DNA of 64,000 bases from the NCBI GenBank assembly GCA_037043455.1, contig JAWPHD010004360.1, positions 62,001 to 126,000 on the forward strand. Reading direction: 5' to 3'. Every line of letters begins with the position of its first letter. The first letter of the stretch is position 1. Below, piece after piece: positions 10,140-22,650 of the stretch. The notes under the pieces were generated by a model. The model was given only the letters and a program-made list of their open reading frames with translations. It was not told the origin of the DNA and searched no databases. Made by a program: the position numbers and the translations under genes. This stretch comes from Cyrtodaria siliqua. Lineage: Eukaryota > Mollusca > Bivalvia > Adapedonta > Hiatellidae.

Positions 10140-11045
10140 TATAAGCACACGTCTGTTATGTCCACACGATATATGAATTCAGAAACACAAAATAAACTGA
10201 GCAAAACATACATTAAATGCAGGAAACGCAATAAATTATATAGCACATATAACACCACAAAATATATTAAATGCAAAAAACAACATGATATACTGGATGC
10301 AATCATAAAATATATAACATACTGAATTCAGCAACACAATTCATACTGAATGTAGCAAAACAAGATATACTGAATGCAACAAAAGATGACATTATGGAAA
10401 TAGCGACACAGCATGTATCTAATGCAACAATATCTACTTAATGCCTCAGCATAATATACTTCTTATAAAATTAATTCAGTTACACAATACATACTTAACA
10501 GCCACACTTGCAATACTGAATACTGCAAGTCACTATGCTTAACACAGGAACACAATATACATGCATACTAAATTCACCATAACGAACTATGCTAAACACA
10601 GAAACAGGTATACTATATTGCAACAACACATGTTAAACTGAATGCAGTTGCACACTGCAAATTGAATGCAGCCACAACTGTTAAATGGAATGCTGCGTTT
10701 CAATATGATATACTAAATGCAGCAATACAAGCTATACTAAACACAGCAAAACATTATATACGAATCTCTGCAACAAAATACATACTGAATGATGCAAAAC
10801 AACGTTACTAAATGCAGCAAAGCAAGATATACTGAATGCAACAACACGACATACACTAAATCCAGCATCACAACATATGCAATTTATATTCACTATAACC
10901 GCACTATATACTGACTACAGTTACCCACGACTATACAATAAAATGCAGCAACTCAAGCTATTTTAGATTCAATATCTTTATATATAGCGAATGCAACAAC
11001 GCAGGTTATATTAAATGCAGCAATGCATGATATATTGAATGTAAG
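10140..11045 (+). repeat. Degenerate minisatellite, unit about TATACTGAATGCAGCAACACAA
   Basis: Dozens of loose copies of ATACTGAATGCA(G)CAACACAA-like words spaced roughly 20-40 bp. No two units identical. Related sequence recurs at 19880-20065. Confidence 0.75.
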
Positions 11046-11504
11046 TTTAAATATTGATCATAGCTTTTAACAACTATATTTCGACTTCGGCTACTTGTAC
11101 TCAACGTTATTGTTTTTCAGTTGTAATGGTTGTCAATATGTATATGTGCATATGACGTGTGAAGAGTGTCAGACAGCACCAAAATGAGATACATATATAG
11201 CTGTACACACAAACAGTTAGTAATATTCAAACACAAGTTCCTTTATATTATTCTTATAATAAATATTAACTAGAAATTGTTATTGTCCATGGGACAAAAA
11301 CGTACGGCTCCCCCACTAGCCCGAACAGGCATAATTGATGACTCTAGGCCCAACCGTCCTCTATTGATCTGAGATCATTTTGATATTCAATATGCCTGTG
11401 ACTGTATCTACTATCTGTATCAGTAAGGCCACATAAAAATATGTGTGGTTCAGGTAACCCGACCGACCCTATTTTTTTAAGGGGCCGACCCTAAAACATT
11501 TTAT

Positions 11505-11605
11505 TCGAAATTTAAAAAAAAAAAAAATAAAAAAAAAAAAAAAAAAAAAAATAAATAAAAAAATAATTAAAAAAATATTTAAAAAAAAATTAAACAAAAA
11601 AAATT
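11505..11605. repeat. A-rich low-complexity tract
   Basis: Long A runs with scattered T, immediately before the tandem core. Confidence 0.9.
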
Positions 11606-11610
11606 TAATT

Positions 11611-12862
11611 GGGGTCATCTACTGGTCATGACCAACCATCCTTCTAAGTTTGAGGACCCTAGGTCCAACCATTCTCTAGTTATTGATCGGACATCGTTTT
11701 GATAGTCAATGTCACCGCAACCTTGACCATTGACCTAGTGACCCCAAAATCAATAGGGGTCATCTACTTGTCATGACCAACCATCCTTCCAAGTTTGAGG
11801 ACCCTAGGTCCAACCATTCTCTAGTTATTGATCGGACATCGTTTTGATAGTCAATGTCACCGCAACCTTGATCTTTGATCTAGTGACCCCAAAATCAATA
11901 GGGGTCATCTACTTGTCATGACCAACCATCCTTCCAAGTTTGAGGACCCTAGGTCCAACCATTCTCTAGTTATTGATCGGACATCGTTTTGATAGTCAAT
12001 GTCACCGCAACCTTGACCTTTGACCTAGTAACCCCAAAATCAATAGAAGTCATCTACTTGTCATGACCAACCATCCTTCCAAGTTTGAGGACCCTAGGTC
12101 CAACCATTCTCTAGTTATTGATCGGACATCGTTTTGATAGTCAATGTCACCGCAACCTTGATCTTTGACCTAGTGACCCCAAAATCAATAGGGGTCATCT
12201 ACTTGTCATGACCAACCATCCTTCCAAGTTTGAGGACCCTAGGTCCAACCATTCTCTAGTTATTGATCGGACATCGTTTTGATAGTCAATGTCACTGCAA
12301 CATTGACCTTTGACCTAGTGACCCCAAAATCAATAGGGGTCATCTACTTGTCATGACCAACCATCCTTCCAAGTTTGAGGACCCTAGGTCCAACCATTCT
12401 CTAGTTATTGATCGGACATCATTTTGATTGTCAATGTCACTGCAACATTGACCTTTGATCTAGTGACCCCAAAATCAATAGGGGTCATCTACTTGTCATG
12501 ACCAACCATCCTTCCAAGTTTGAGGACCCTAGGTCCAACAATTCTCTAGTTATTGATCGGACATCGTTTTGATAGTCAATGTCACTGCAACATTGACCTT
12601 TGACCTAGTAACCCCAAAATCAATAGGGGTCATCTACTTGTCATGACCAACCATCCTTCCAAGTTTGAGGACCCTAGGTCCAACCATTCTCTAGTTATTA
12701 ATCGGACATCGTTTTGATAGTCAATGTCACTGCAACATTGACCTTTGACCTAGTGACCCCAAAATCAATAGGGGTCATCCACTTGTCATGACCAACCACC
12801 CTTCCAAGTTTGAGGACCCTAGGTCCAACCATTTTCTAGTTATTGATCGGACATCGTTTGTG
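11611..12862 (+). repeat. 145-bp tandem repeat, 8 full units plus a partial ninth
   Basis: Unit starts (GGGGTCATCTACTTGTCATG) lie at 11611, 11756, 11901, 12046, 12191, 12336, 12481, 12626 and 12771: a constant 145-bp step. The units differ from each other by only a few bases (for example CACCGCAACCTTG versus CACTGCAACATTG), implying recent amplification or homogenisation. Confidence 0.97.
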
Positions 12863-12950
12863 ACACAGACCTACAGACAGAGAAACAGACAGAAAGCACA
12901 AAATCAATATGGCTCCCCTACCACACTTTGTGTGGGGGAGCCATAATTAT

Positions 12951-13429
12951 TGAGCAAATGCAAGTTATGTATAAAAACTTACGGGGCGCCGCGAGCTTTT
13001 ACAAAATCAAGATTGCCACTTTAATGAAGTTTAACATCCATCAATAATCAGTGACGATACCGATTTCGAACCAGCTGTATTCGTGTGCTGAGAACAGATT
13101 TATAGACCATATCCCTGAAATTATTGTAGTAAAAAACAGTTAGAACCAGTTCTACGCGCATGCGGAGATCATAATTTGTAGACTGTATCGCTATAATTCA
13201 TACGTAATTAAAGTAGTAGAAGACCCATAAAATGCCTGTATACCAATTTGACTGCGTCCTGGTATTCTTACTAAAATACAGTTGTTTTATGAACAGTAAA
13301 ATGACGTTGATACACAGTCCAACACCCATAGCAGCTTTCTGAGTCCGGGATAAATATAGCCTTGAGGCTCCGGCAATAATAAGTACTTATTATATATGTT
13401 TGAGATAGTCATAATGAACCTAGTAAGTA
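12951..13429. other. Unassigned intergenic sequence
   Basis: No gene or repeat recognised. Confidence 0.4.
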
Positions 13430-14622
13430 GCCGGTCTAATCCAAAACTTTACTGGAAAATACTCAAACAGTTAAGTCTAATAAAAACTCGGAAAATATTT
13501 CCCCATTAAAAACCACATCTTCAAACGGCGGGGAAGAGTATTATTTCAGTGATATAGAAAAAGCTATTTGTTTAAACAACTATTTTGTTTCTATTTCATC
13601 AACAAAGGAGAATGAAGATAATGTCCAACTTTCAGAATATACTCTTATTACAAAATTATTTTACAAATATGCAAATTAACGAAACTGAAATTTTAGATAT
13701 AATTTCTATATTAAATCCAAATAAAGCAGTTGGTGAGGACAAAATAAGCCACGCAATTTTACAAAATACAAAACACTCTATTTCTAAACCTTTGGCATTA
13801 TTGTTTAATAAATCACTCTCTGAATGTCAGTTACCAGATAAATGGAAATTTCCCATTATAATGTCACTTGTTAATAAAGGAGACTCAAACTACTTTGCCA
13901 TTGACCGTTCCAAGGCGGTAGCCCTATTGTCAACCCTTTTGTGTTTGTGATGTCGTTTGCTTTTGTTTTTACTTTTGCCTTCTTGTTTGTTTGTTTTCAT
14001 GTTTGTTTCTGTGTTTTGTGGTTGACTGTCACCTTCTTGAATGCTACTTTCCCTGTCCGATCTTTTTATATTTCTTAAGCCTCAAATTACAGACCAATAG
14101 CATTGTTAAGTTGTGTTGGTAAATTAATGGAAAGAGTTGTTTATAAACAATAATCTTTTCATTACAAATTACCTTATTTATAAGCTGCAATCCGGATTTA
14201 TAAAAGGACATTCTTCTGTTTATCAACTGATTGATATGTATCGCCAAATTTGTCAAGGTATGATTCTAACCAATGCACACGTGTAATTTTCGGTGATGTG
14301 TCGAGGGCATTTGATCGAGTATGGATCAAAGGCCTACTTTTTAAGCTCAGACAAAATGGTAAAAATGGCAATATTCTAAAATGGATCGAAAGTTATTTAA
14401 CAGAACGTACCCAAAAGGTATTGGTTCTAGTTACTCGAACATTTAAAGAGACATCTGCTGGTGTCCCTCAAGGGTCAGTCTTGGGTCCATTATTGCTTCT
14501 AATATATATAACCGACATTGCTGACAATCTTCTTAGTATAACTCGTATTTTTGCAGATGATACATCTCTTGCAAGTACTTCGTCTAATATTGCAGATCTT
14601 GAGGGAATCTTAAATCACGATC
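13430..14622 (+). pseudogene. Jockey/CR1-like LINE reverse transcriptase, 5' part
   Basis: Plus-strand RT domain. Recognisable in order: LNNYFVSIS and LNPNKAVGEDKISHAIL (RT fingers) in 13450-13880; NYRPIALLSCVGKLMERVVYK (RT motif 2 region) after 14085; then VIFGDVSRAFDRVW (motif A, catalytic D), AGVPQGSVLGPLL (motif B) and RIFADDTSL (motif C, catalytic DD) in 14250-14622. Both catalytic Asp sites survive, but the domain is split by a 150-200-bp insertion (about 13893-14078) with frame changes, and it stops abruptly at 14622 where another LINE begins. The endonuclease half is absent. It is a dead nested copy; its C-terminal piece appears at 18297. Confidence 0.8.
13893..14078 (+). repeat. Dispersed repeat copy 2 inserted in the LINE RT
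   Basis: 13925-14074 matches 4300-4450. It separates two RT segments that would otherwise be adjacent (one ending KGDSN, the next starting NYRP). CTCAAA occurs at both edges (13883, 14081), a possible short target duplication. Confidence 0.7.
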
Positions 14623-17600
14623 TTTTTTTTTTTTTTTTTTTTTTTACTTTTCAGTCATCTTAAGATGACCCGTTTAATCTCCCCGTCACATGGTGAGACA
14701 AGGGTCGGGGAGGACCATCCCTTGCCACACCTTACAAAATATATACAAGCATATTATAGAACATTTGAAAATTACTGTATGTTTGCTTTATAATAAAATA
14801 ATGAGATTTGCAATGGGGAAGTTATTTTTAGTCCAAAGAAAAAAAAATGAAGTGAAATGTAATACTTTTAAAAACTGCCTGTGTGGTCCATGTCTTGAAT
14901 TTTCTGATTTAATCGATGTAAAAAATGAAAAAAAAAGCCAGTTCTTGGTTCAGTGAAGGTGAGTAGTTTTAATTTGATCTATTATGTACCTAGTTAAATA
15001 TTTGTTTTAGCATCTCCCAATCTTTATTAAATTGTTCCATATTTTTGTTTTTTATTGCAATATGTTTATGTGTGTTATGAGAGCATTTAAATATATTTTT
15101 AAGTGCCTGTATGGATAATGGTGTGTTTTGTCGTTTTGAGCAAAACATATAATATTTGATTTCTAGCAATATTTGTAACTCAATCTTTGTTAAGCATTTT
15201 CCAATGTTGAATATAAAAAGTTCTTCTGTAAATGGCAGTATTATTTGTTTTGATACAAGTATTCTTTGTAGTTGTTGAAGAAAAGTTTGTGTTGTGGGAC
15301 AGGTCCATAGCATGTGAGTAATGGTCTCTTCTTCGTTACAAGAATAACATAAGGGGGTATCTTTATTTTTATTGTGTGTAAGTAAAGATTAGTTGGAAGT
15401 AATCTGTGATTTATTCTAATCTGAAACCATTTCAACGTTGTGCTCATTGTACTTTTGAATAGTGAAGCATATATATCTGTCCATGTTTTCCTCTATGTCA
15501 TAACAAAGTTCCCATTTTAATTTTGAAGTTGGTTTATCGCTGTTTTTATTTAGAATATTGTAAAATATTTTGCAACCTTTTCTGTTTTGGATAAATGGTG
15601 TGATGTTTGATGGTATATTTGGAAGTGGCATTTTACTTGAAACTGTTGTTATCTTCTTTTGAAAGGATTTAATAACTGATATTAAGCCACTGTATTGTAA
15701 GAAATCTGTTTTTAAACCATACATATCTTCGAATTCACTAATGGAATATTGTTCTCCACTATCTTTAAATAGGTCATTTATTAGGTAAATATTATTATCA
15801 AACCAGTTTTTATAATATACTGGCTTACTGTCAATTAAAATACTGTTATTGTAAAAAATAGGACTTAATAAAAACGTATCTACAGATTCAATTTTACTAC
15901 TGTTAATGACTGCGGCAAAAGCAGATAAAACATCAATCCAAAATTTATTATTTGTTTTCTTCATTATTGTTTCACAATAGCATTTGCCTAAAACTGCTAA
16001 TTTTTTAATATCAATGAAACTTTCAACTGCATGTTTCCATTTACCTTCACTCACAATTAATCTTCTTATCCACGTGGATTTTAGACTAAAGATAAAAGCT
16101 TTAAGTTTATCATATTGAGACCTCCCTCTGAATATTGCTTTACTATAACTGTGCTTTTTATTTTTGCTGGACCTTCCCAAAGAAATTCGTACAGCATGCC
16201 ATTAATTTTTGCTATAATGGATTCTGTAGGATTTGGAAGAGATATAAAAAGATGGTTTAATATTGGTACGAGTATAACTGTTATTTTCCCTAATGGAGTT
16301 AAATATCTTCTTTTCCATATCTTGATCAAATTTTGAATCTTTGTTATTTTCTCATTATAATTTATGTCTAACATTTTATCTAGATCAACATGGAAATGTA
16401 TACCTAATAATTTAAATTGTGTTTCCCACCAAGTTAATTTCCACTTAGTTTTAATTGTGTCTTGGCTATACTTTTTTCTGCCTATCCATATTATTTGTGT
16501 TTTATCAAAGTTTACATTTAAACCAGAGTATTTTGCATAATTCGATCATTCTGATAAACTTTCTCTAAGTGAAGATGGAGATCCGTCTAAAACCATAGAT
16601 GTATCATCTGCCTATTGTGACAGTTTAACTTCTGTACCATTAACATTGATTCCCTTAATATTGCTGTTACTTCTTATTTTGATAGCAAGGATTTCTGCAC
16701 ATAGGATAAAAATGTACGGTGATAATGGATCACCTTGACGAAAGTCCCGCCCAATATTAAAAAATTCTGATAGATTACCGCCTTGATTAACTGTTAATTT
16801 GGCATTTTTATAGAATACTTTTATCCATGAAATAATACACTTTCCAAATCCAAAAAACTTCAACACATTGTAAACAAATGCCCATGAAAGTGAATCAAAC
16901 GCTTTTTCGAAATCCACTAGAAGAACAAGTCCATTTGGATTTTTTTCTTCTGCATATTGCATAATATCATATATAAATCTTGTGTTTTCACCTAAATATC
17001 TACCTGCAATAAAACCAGATTGATCCCTATGAATTAATTTGTCAAGTGTAGATTTAAATCTATTGGCTATGGCACCCGAGGCAATTTTGTATACACAATT
17101 AAGAAGTGAAATTGGTCTGAAATTTTTAATGTTAAGCCTGGATTTATTTTCTTTGGGTATAACAGTAATTATACCCTCTTTTTGGATTATAGATAATTCC
17201 CCTATATTGAACCCACAATTAAGCGACCGGACAATAAAATGACCAATCTGCTTCCAAAATGATTTAAAGAAATCGGCTCCAAAACCGTCGCTCCCTGGAC
17301 TTCGATTATTAGACATTGCTCTTAGCGTCGTGGCTAATTCTTCGTATGTTAAGGGACCTTCTATTGAGTTGGATTCAATTGTAGTAAGTTTAGGTATGAT
17401 TACTCCCGACAGCTCATTTTCTAAGTCTGTATCTTCTAGTAACTCATCTTTATCGGAGTATAAATCTTTATAAAAATTCTTAGCTTCTTGTTAAATTTCA
17501 AATTGATCTGTTATTATGTCTCCATTTTGTTTTTCTAGTTTTGGAATTAGTTTAGATGCAAAGTTATGTTTTTCTGGGTTACAAAAAAACTTCGAAGGTT

Positions 17601-18296
17601 TTTCACCGTCTTCTACTAGTTTTGCTCGTGATCGTATCAAATACCCTTGCATTTTATCTTTTCTTAGGTTTTGAAGTTCTTGTATAAGTATTTCCATAGA
17701 TTGGATTTTGTCGGATGATAGATCGTGTTCTTGAACTTCAATGAGTTTTATTTATTCTTTTTCTCGATTTTCTTTTTTTCTCTTTTTGTAGCTTGAATAT
17801 GATATAGATTTACCCCGTAATTCCATTAGCAGTGTTTCTAAAAATAATTGATCATCAATCACAAATTGTATTTCATTATTTGGTATGTTATTTATGTTAT
17901 CGTTGTTGTAAATCGGCACTGCATACTGTGCTTTAACTTCCTCTATTTTTGAATTCATTATATTTAAGTATTCAATATCACTGAGAAGAGAGTTATTATG
18001 TTTCCATAATTGTTTACCTCGAATAAAATGCGTAAAATTTATATTAAAATTGTCATCGAGTGATCAGAGCGATAGCTAGATTCAATTGTGCATTTACTTA
18101 CAGACGGAAAAAGCGTTTCGGACACAAGAAAAAAATCAAGTCTTGCTTGCTGTACAGGTCTTTTGCGTCTCCATGTATATCTTCTTAAATCAGGGTGTAA
18201 TTCTCGAAAAGGATCTATAAGATTATTCTGTGCAATACTTTCTAATAATCTTTCTCTAGCATTTTTATTGTTAACGTGTTTATAATTCCCTAAAAT
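14623..18296 (-). pseudogene. Tx1/L1-clade LINE, nearly complete ORF2, inactivated
   Basis: Minus-strand element with a poly-A tail (T run 14623-14645) and a 3'UTR containing GGGTCGGGGAGGACCATCCC, shared with the LINE at 40193. From 5' (right) to 3': endonuclease C-terminal part (NARERLLESIAQNNLIDPFR, then ARLDFFLVSE and SDHS near 18060-18290), RT (SPGSDGFGADFFK, RPISLLNCVYK, SGFIAGRYLGENTR, DFEKAFDSLSW, RQGDPLSPYIFILCAE in 16612-17316), then an ADDT box whose leading aromatic codon is a TAG stop (about 16610). The thumb and the long C-terminal region follow to 14990. Several further frameshifts. PGSDG plus FEKAFDSLSW plus RQGDPLSPYIF is typical of L1/Tx1 elements. 5' truncated inside the endonuclease. 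Confidence 0.85.
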
Positions 18297-18567
18297 AGTT
18301 GGCAGAGTGACTCCTTACAACTTAAGAAATTCAAATGATTACGTATCTATTCATACGAGAACGCAGATATTTAGTAATTCGTTCATTCCCTCGTTTATAT
18401 CGTTATGGAATACAATACCTGAACACATGGTAAAAAGCAAACACTACCTAACAACCAACGAAAACGGAAGTTCGAACACTTACTGCCACTACATAGTTAC
18501 GGTAGTGTTTACGATATCCTTTTACATGTCAACAGTCGTTGGACGTTTGGTTCGTGCATTTAGCTAA
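18297..18567 (+). pseudogene. C-terminal fragment of the plus-strand LINE
   Basis: TPYNLRNSNDYVSIHTRTQ and then NSFIPSFISLWNTIPEH match the C-terminal YNLRN...SFIPS.I.LWN signature of jockey/CR1-type LINE ORF2. It is in the same orientation as 13430-14622 and directly beyond the 5' end of the nested minus-strand LINE. About 200 codons that should lie between the two plus-strand pieces are missing. Confidence 0.65.
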
Positions 18568-18654
18568 AATATCAGTTCCGTTAGGCGGATATTGGAAAGG
18601 AGAGTAAACATCTCAATGTTTATTTGATATCGTTTTGTTGTTATTGTTGTTATT

Positions 18655-19135
18655 ACTTAACCGCTTACTTATTTACTTATTTACTTAATTACTTATTTAT
18701 ATCATGACAGACTTACTTTCTAAATTATTCAGGCATTTATTTATTCACTTACTTGCTTACTACATATCCTACCGACTTACTGGCTTGTGTACTTTATGAT
18801 TGAATAACCAAATTATTTCTTCACTTACTTACATACTTGCTTAGTTACCTACTTACATATTTATTTAATTATTTACTTTCTGACTAACATACTTACTTCC
18901 AATACTTACATATTGACTGACATACCTACTGAGTGAATTACTGACTTGCATACTTGCCTATTGACTGACTGACTTACTTATTACTTTCCTACTGACTGAT
19001 ATATCTTTTTACTTACTGACTTACCGACTGACTTTTTTTAACTGACTTAATTACTGACTGACTTACTTACCCATTTACTTATTGACTGGCTGACTTACTG
19101 ACTTACGTAATTTTTAAATTACTGACGTACTTACT
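18655..19135 (+). repeat. Degenerate (ACTT/ACTG)n tetranucleotide repeat
   Basis: Long run of TTACTTAC, TGACTGACTTACT and similar words. Confidence 0.9.
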
Positions 19136-19139
19136 TAAA

Positions 19140-19639
19140 ATGATAAAACTTGTGAATAACATTATATGTATTATATATACTAGTATTATATTGTGCTTGT
19201 TAGAATTCCAAATGCTAAATATGCACAAATGCTATACAATAGAGCAGACATGAATGAAACTTACCAACCGATTCTCCTGCAATATAAAGCAAATTTGAAT
19301 TAAGTAACATATATAACTGTATAAGTAGTGATTACCATGGTAGTATTTTAATATGGGTACTAGAATATACGTGTATCACTCAGATATTACTTTCTTACTT
19401 TCTTTACTTTAGATAACATCAATAAGAATATGCAAGACATAATTCAACAGGACAGAGTTTTAAAAAGGGATCGCCTTTTCAGTACGGATAGGCTGGTTAT
19501 TTCCAGTTTCTGGTTTAATAATCCATATTCTAGTAAAAATATAATTTTCACTGTTGTCAGTGTTGATAAACTAAACAAGAAGACAATTGAATGTTGTTTA
19601 ACGGCTCATCAACACAAAACAGGTTATTTAAAGCCACCC
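19140..19639. other. Unassigned intergenic sequence
   Basis: AT-rich; a 72-codon frame at 19430 shows no recognised domain. Confidence 0.4.
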
Positions 19640-19868
19640 CAGAGATAGGGGAAGGATACATAGGGATCCGGAAACCTGCCCTAATCTTATTATCGAATAG
19701 ATTCCTATGGTTCTTTAACGTGCTCGGAGGATAGACCGATACACGGGACCGCCCGGTTTACGTCCCCATCCGACGGACGAGGCTAAGGAAAAGTGTCTTG
19801 CCCAAGAACACAACGACGGAACTCAGTGGCACCACGTAGGACTGAACCCGGGGCCTCCGAACAAGAAG
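19640..19868 (-). mobile_element. tRNA-type SINE, minus strand
   Basis: Read on the minus strand it has a B-box-like GGGTTCAGTCC (rc of about 19842-19852) followed by TTGTGTTCTTGGGCAAGACACTTTT, a central SINE domain word also hinted in the SINE at 22432. The A-box region near 19865 is weak. Confidence 0.55.
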
Positions 19869-19879
19869 ACAAACAAAGC

Positions 19880-20065
19880 AATATAAATAGACATAATACT
19901 GAATTCAGCAATATAAACTATAATAACTGCAACAGCACGCTATTTACTGAATGTGCTGTAAGCAGTCACATACACTATGCTACAAGATATACCAAAGCAG
20001 CAACACAACACATATTAATGAAGCATACAAACGGATCAACACAAAAAATCCTAAATACTACTCTC
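19880..20065 (+). repeat. Second patch of the ACTGAATGCAGCAACACAA minisatellite
   Basis: AATACTGAATTCAGCAATATAAAC, TACTGAATGTGCTG and AAAGCAGCAACACAACACAT: same unit style as 10140-11045. Confidence 0.6.
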
Positions 20066-20744
20066 CTGTAATAGTCTAACCTTTATTTTTTCAATTATTA
20101 AGCCATTGCTATTTTTTATAAGGACAGTCAAGTCATCATGCTTTAAGTATATCAGCCAATCAAATCATGGCTTTCACGCCAGGCTACTATTCAGTATTAA
20201 AAGGCCAAATAACTATAACACAGCGATGATCATGTATAATATATACATATGTAACAAAATTCCTAGAAAGTTTTCATTGAGTAGTCAGGAGCCAGAGAAA
20301 CAATATAATGAACCATTAATGGCACGGCAAGACAAGAGTGAAGACAACATTAAAAAGTACCGTCAATTTCAGGATTTAGGATTTTGGAACTTTCCAAAGC
20401 GTTCAATAACGAGTGTATGAAAGTGCTAATGACCAAGGAACTTACGAAGTTTGTAAAGTTTGTAAATCAAGTCAGCACATAAGTCAAGTTGAGATAGTCT
20501 TTGTCGCAGAATACCTCTTGAATTACGTTATATTTGAAAATGTTATGAGGGTTGCGATTATAACAATGTACTTGATATTTGTTTTGCCGTTTTTGTTTTT
20601 GGGAGCCATGTTACCATCTCGGGGGACACATTCTTACTAGTACCATGCTACTGTGTACCTAGCAGATAAACAAAAAATGCATGATAGCAGTTCCAACATG
20701 GTAGCTGATTCCTGTTATTAGAGTTACCTCCCCCTTTTAAATAA
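20066..20744. other. Unassigned sequence
   Basis: A 104-codon frame (20106-20420) and a 75-codon frame (20413-20640) show no recognisable family; probably chance ORFs. Confidence 0.4.
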
Positions 20745-21720
20745 AAGTCATGTTTCTTTGAAAAATATTTTTCGCTGAAACTACAAGAGCTACAGGTCTA
20801 ATATTTTGCATGTATTATAAGTTTAGGGTCCTCTACCAAGTATTTATAAAATGGTGACCCTGGGTCAAATATGGCCCAGACCCGGGGGTAACAGTTCTAC
20901 ATAGTCATGTAGGACATCTTTAAAAAATAAAATCTTCTCTTAAACTTTAAGAGCTAGAGGTCTCATATTCTGCATGTAGCATAAGCTTGTGGTCCATTAG
21001 CAAGTTTGTTAAAATGTTAATCCTGGGGTCATATTTGGCTCCGCCCCAGGGGTCATATATTTACATAGAGTCATAAAGATACATCTTTACAAACTCTTCT
21101 CTAAAGAAATAAGAGCCAGAGGTCTACTATTTTGCATGTATTATAAATTCATGGTTATCTACCAGTTTTGTATAAATCGTGACCCTGCGGTCAAAAATGG
21201 CCCGGTCCTGGGATTACAGTTTCACAAAGAGTTATATAGGAAAGTCCATAAAAATATTCTTCTCTGAAACTACAAGAGCTAGAGGTCTAATACTATGCAT
21301 GTAGCATAAGTGTATCGATCTCTACCAATTGTGTTCACAAATGGTGATCCTATGGTCAAATTTTGCCCGGTCACGGAGATCACACTTTAAATAGAGTTAT
21401 GTAGGACTGTCTATAAACTTCTTCTTCTCTGAAACTACAAGAGCTAGAGGTCTAGTAAGCTTCATGCAGCTGAAGATTACTGTCCTCTACCAAGTTATTT
21501 AAATGTTGACCCAGGAATCAAGTTTGGCCCTCTCCAGGTGGTCACACTATTACATTGAGTTATATAGGCAAACCTATTAAAACATCATCTCTGATACTTC
21601 AAAAGCTAAATAATAGTTTGTATGTAGCATAAGCTTATGATCCTATACCTAGTTTGTTCAAATGGTGATAATGTGGTCAAATAGGGCAACTACGGGGGTC
21701 ACAGTTTTACGGATTTATAT
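20745..21720 (+). repeat. Diverged tandem repeat, unit about 160 bp
   Basis: Phrases TCTGAAACTACAAGAGCTAGAGGTCTA, GCATGTAGCATAAG, CTCTACCAAGT and GGTCAAAT.TGGCCC recur about six times (starts near 20773, 20935, 21095, 21260, 21425, 21590). Confidence 0.8.
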
Positions 21721-22431
21721 AAAGACTATTTTTTTCTGTTTTTTTTAAGAACATGAGAGCATTTTGGGACAATGTCAGTGGGTCTCTTGTTTATGGCTTG
21801 AAGTTGTACACTTTTCATGAAATCATTTTAAATTTAGTTTTAAGCTAACTGCAATATATAAAGAATGTGACTTTTGATAAGGTATTCCATTATAAAGACT
21901 TAACCATGTTTACAGATCGCATATTGAGTAAACCCACAAACTAAAATCACAAAGTAGACCACTACACTTTCAACTCATGGCAAAACAAGGAAAAGAAGAA
22001 GTCATTTTAAGGTTTATTTTTAGGTGTTTTTAATACAAATTTGCTGAAGCACCATTATGTCAGACATAAACATCTGTAAATCTAACGTGATCACTAAATG
22101 TGAACTGGGTACCGATCCTTATCTGGAAGCGTTTAAAAAAGTGTTATCTAATATTGTATGCTATCTTGTCATATTATTTAAATGAGATGATTTCTACTCA
22201 GTATTCTTAATTGTCTTTTATTATCGCAAAGCCTTAATTGTTAAATTTATCAACAATGAACTGGGCATATATAATCCTTGCAGGCATATTGCAACTCGGC
22301 ATACAGGAACTTGATTTTAACTTGCTAGATAAGAGTGACCATTGTGAACCCAGCTTCTTGGATATAACCATAATGATGGATTAACATTGTAGTTGTATGT
22401 ATTTTAATGCAGCCACCCAGCCTGAGCGCAT
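21721..22431. other. Unassigned intergenic sequence
   Basis: No gene or repeat recognised. Confidence 0.4.
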
Positions 22432-22650
22432 ACAGCCTGTGATGTAGTGGATAGCATTGGGGACTTGAAATCCAGAGGACCCCGGTTCAAGCCTCACCAG
22501 CACCTGGTGAATTTTATCCGTGTGTACTTGGGCAAGACAATTTCCCTTAAATCAGGGCGTATCGCTTTCTTTTCTCCCATCACGTTAAAGAAACATAGGA
22601 GTCTATTCATTAGTAGGGCCGGTTCCTGAATTCCTATGTATCATTCCACC
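22432..22650 (+). mobile_element. tRNA-derived SINE
   Basis: The tRNA-like head carries an A-box-like TAGTGGATAGCA and a B box GGTTCAAGCCT (about 22492), with an anticodon-like CTTGAAATC (TGA, serine-like). It is followed by TGTGTACTTGGGCAAGACA, the central word also present in the 19640 SINE. It is not a functional tRNA: acceptor and T arms do not close. Confidence 0.65.

Larger units (their letters stand above)
11275..12950 (+). mobile_element. Pearl/HINE-like non-autonomous element with 145-bp tandem core
   Basis: Left end near ATTGTTATTGTCCATGGGAC and ACGGCTCCCCC; A-rich tract 11505-11605; perfect-period tandem core 11611-12862; a GACAGA-rich stretch; then a terminal hairpin (GGCTCCCC...GGGGGAGCC, 12911-12942) and AATTATT. 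Left flank, roughly 150-bp tandem core, and right flank with a subterminal hairpin is the architecture described for bivalve pearl elements and Helentron-associated elements (established knowledge). Membership of that class is inference. Confidence 0.65.

Noticed and set aside
11611..12862. CRISPR-like array
   Set aside because: The whole 145-bp unit is conserved with no variable spacers; a tandem repeat in a eukaryotic element.
22432..22505. Serine-like tRNA gene
   Set aside because: A and B boxes are present but the acceptor and T stems do not pair and the sequence continues into a SINE body.
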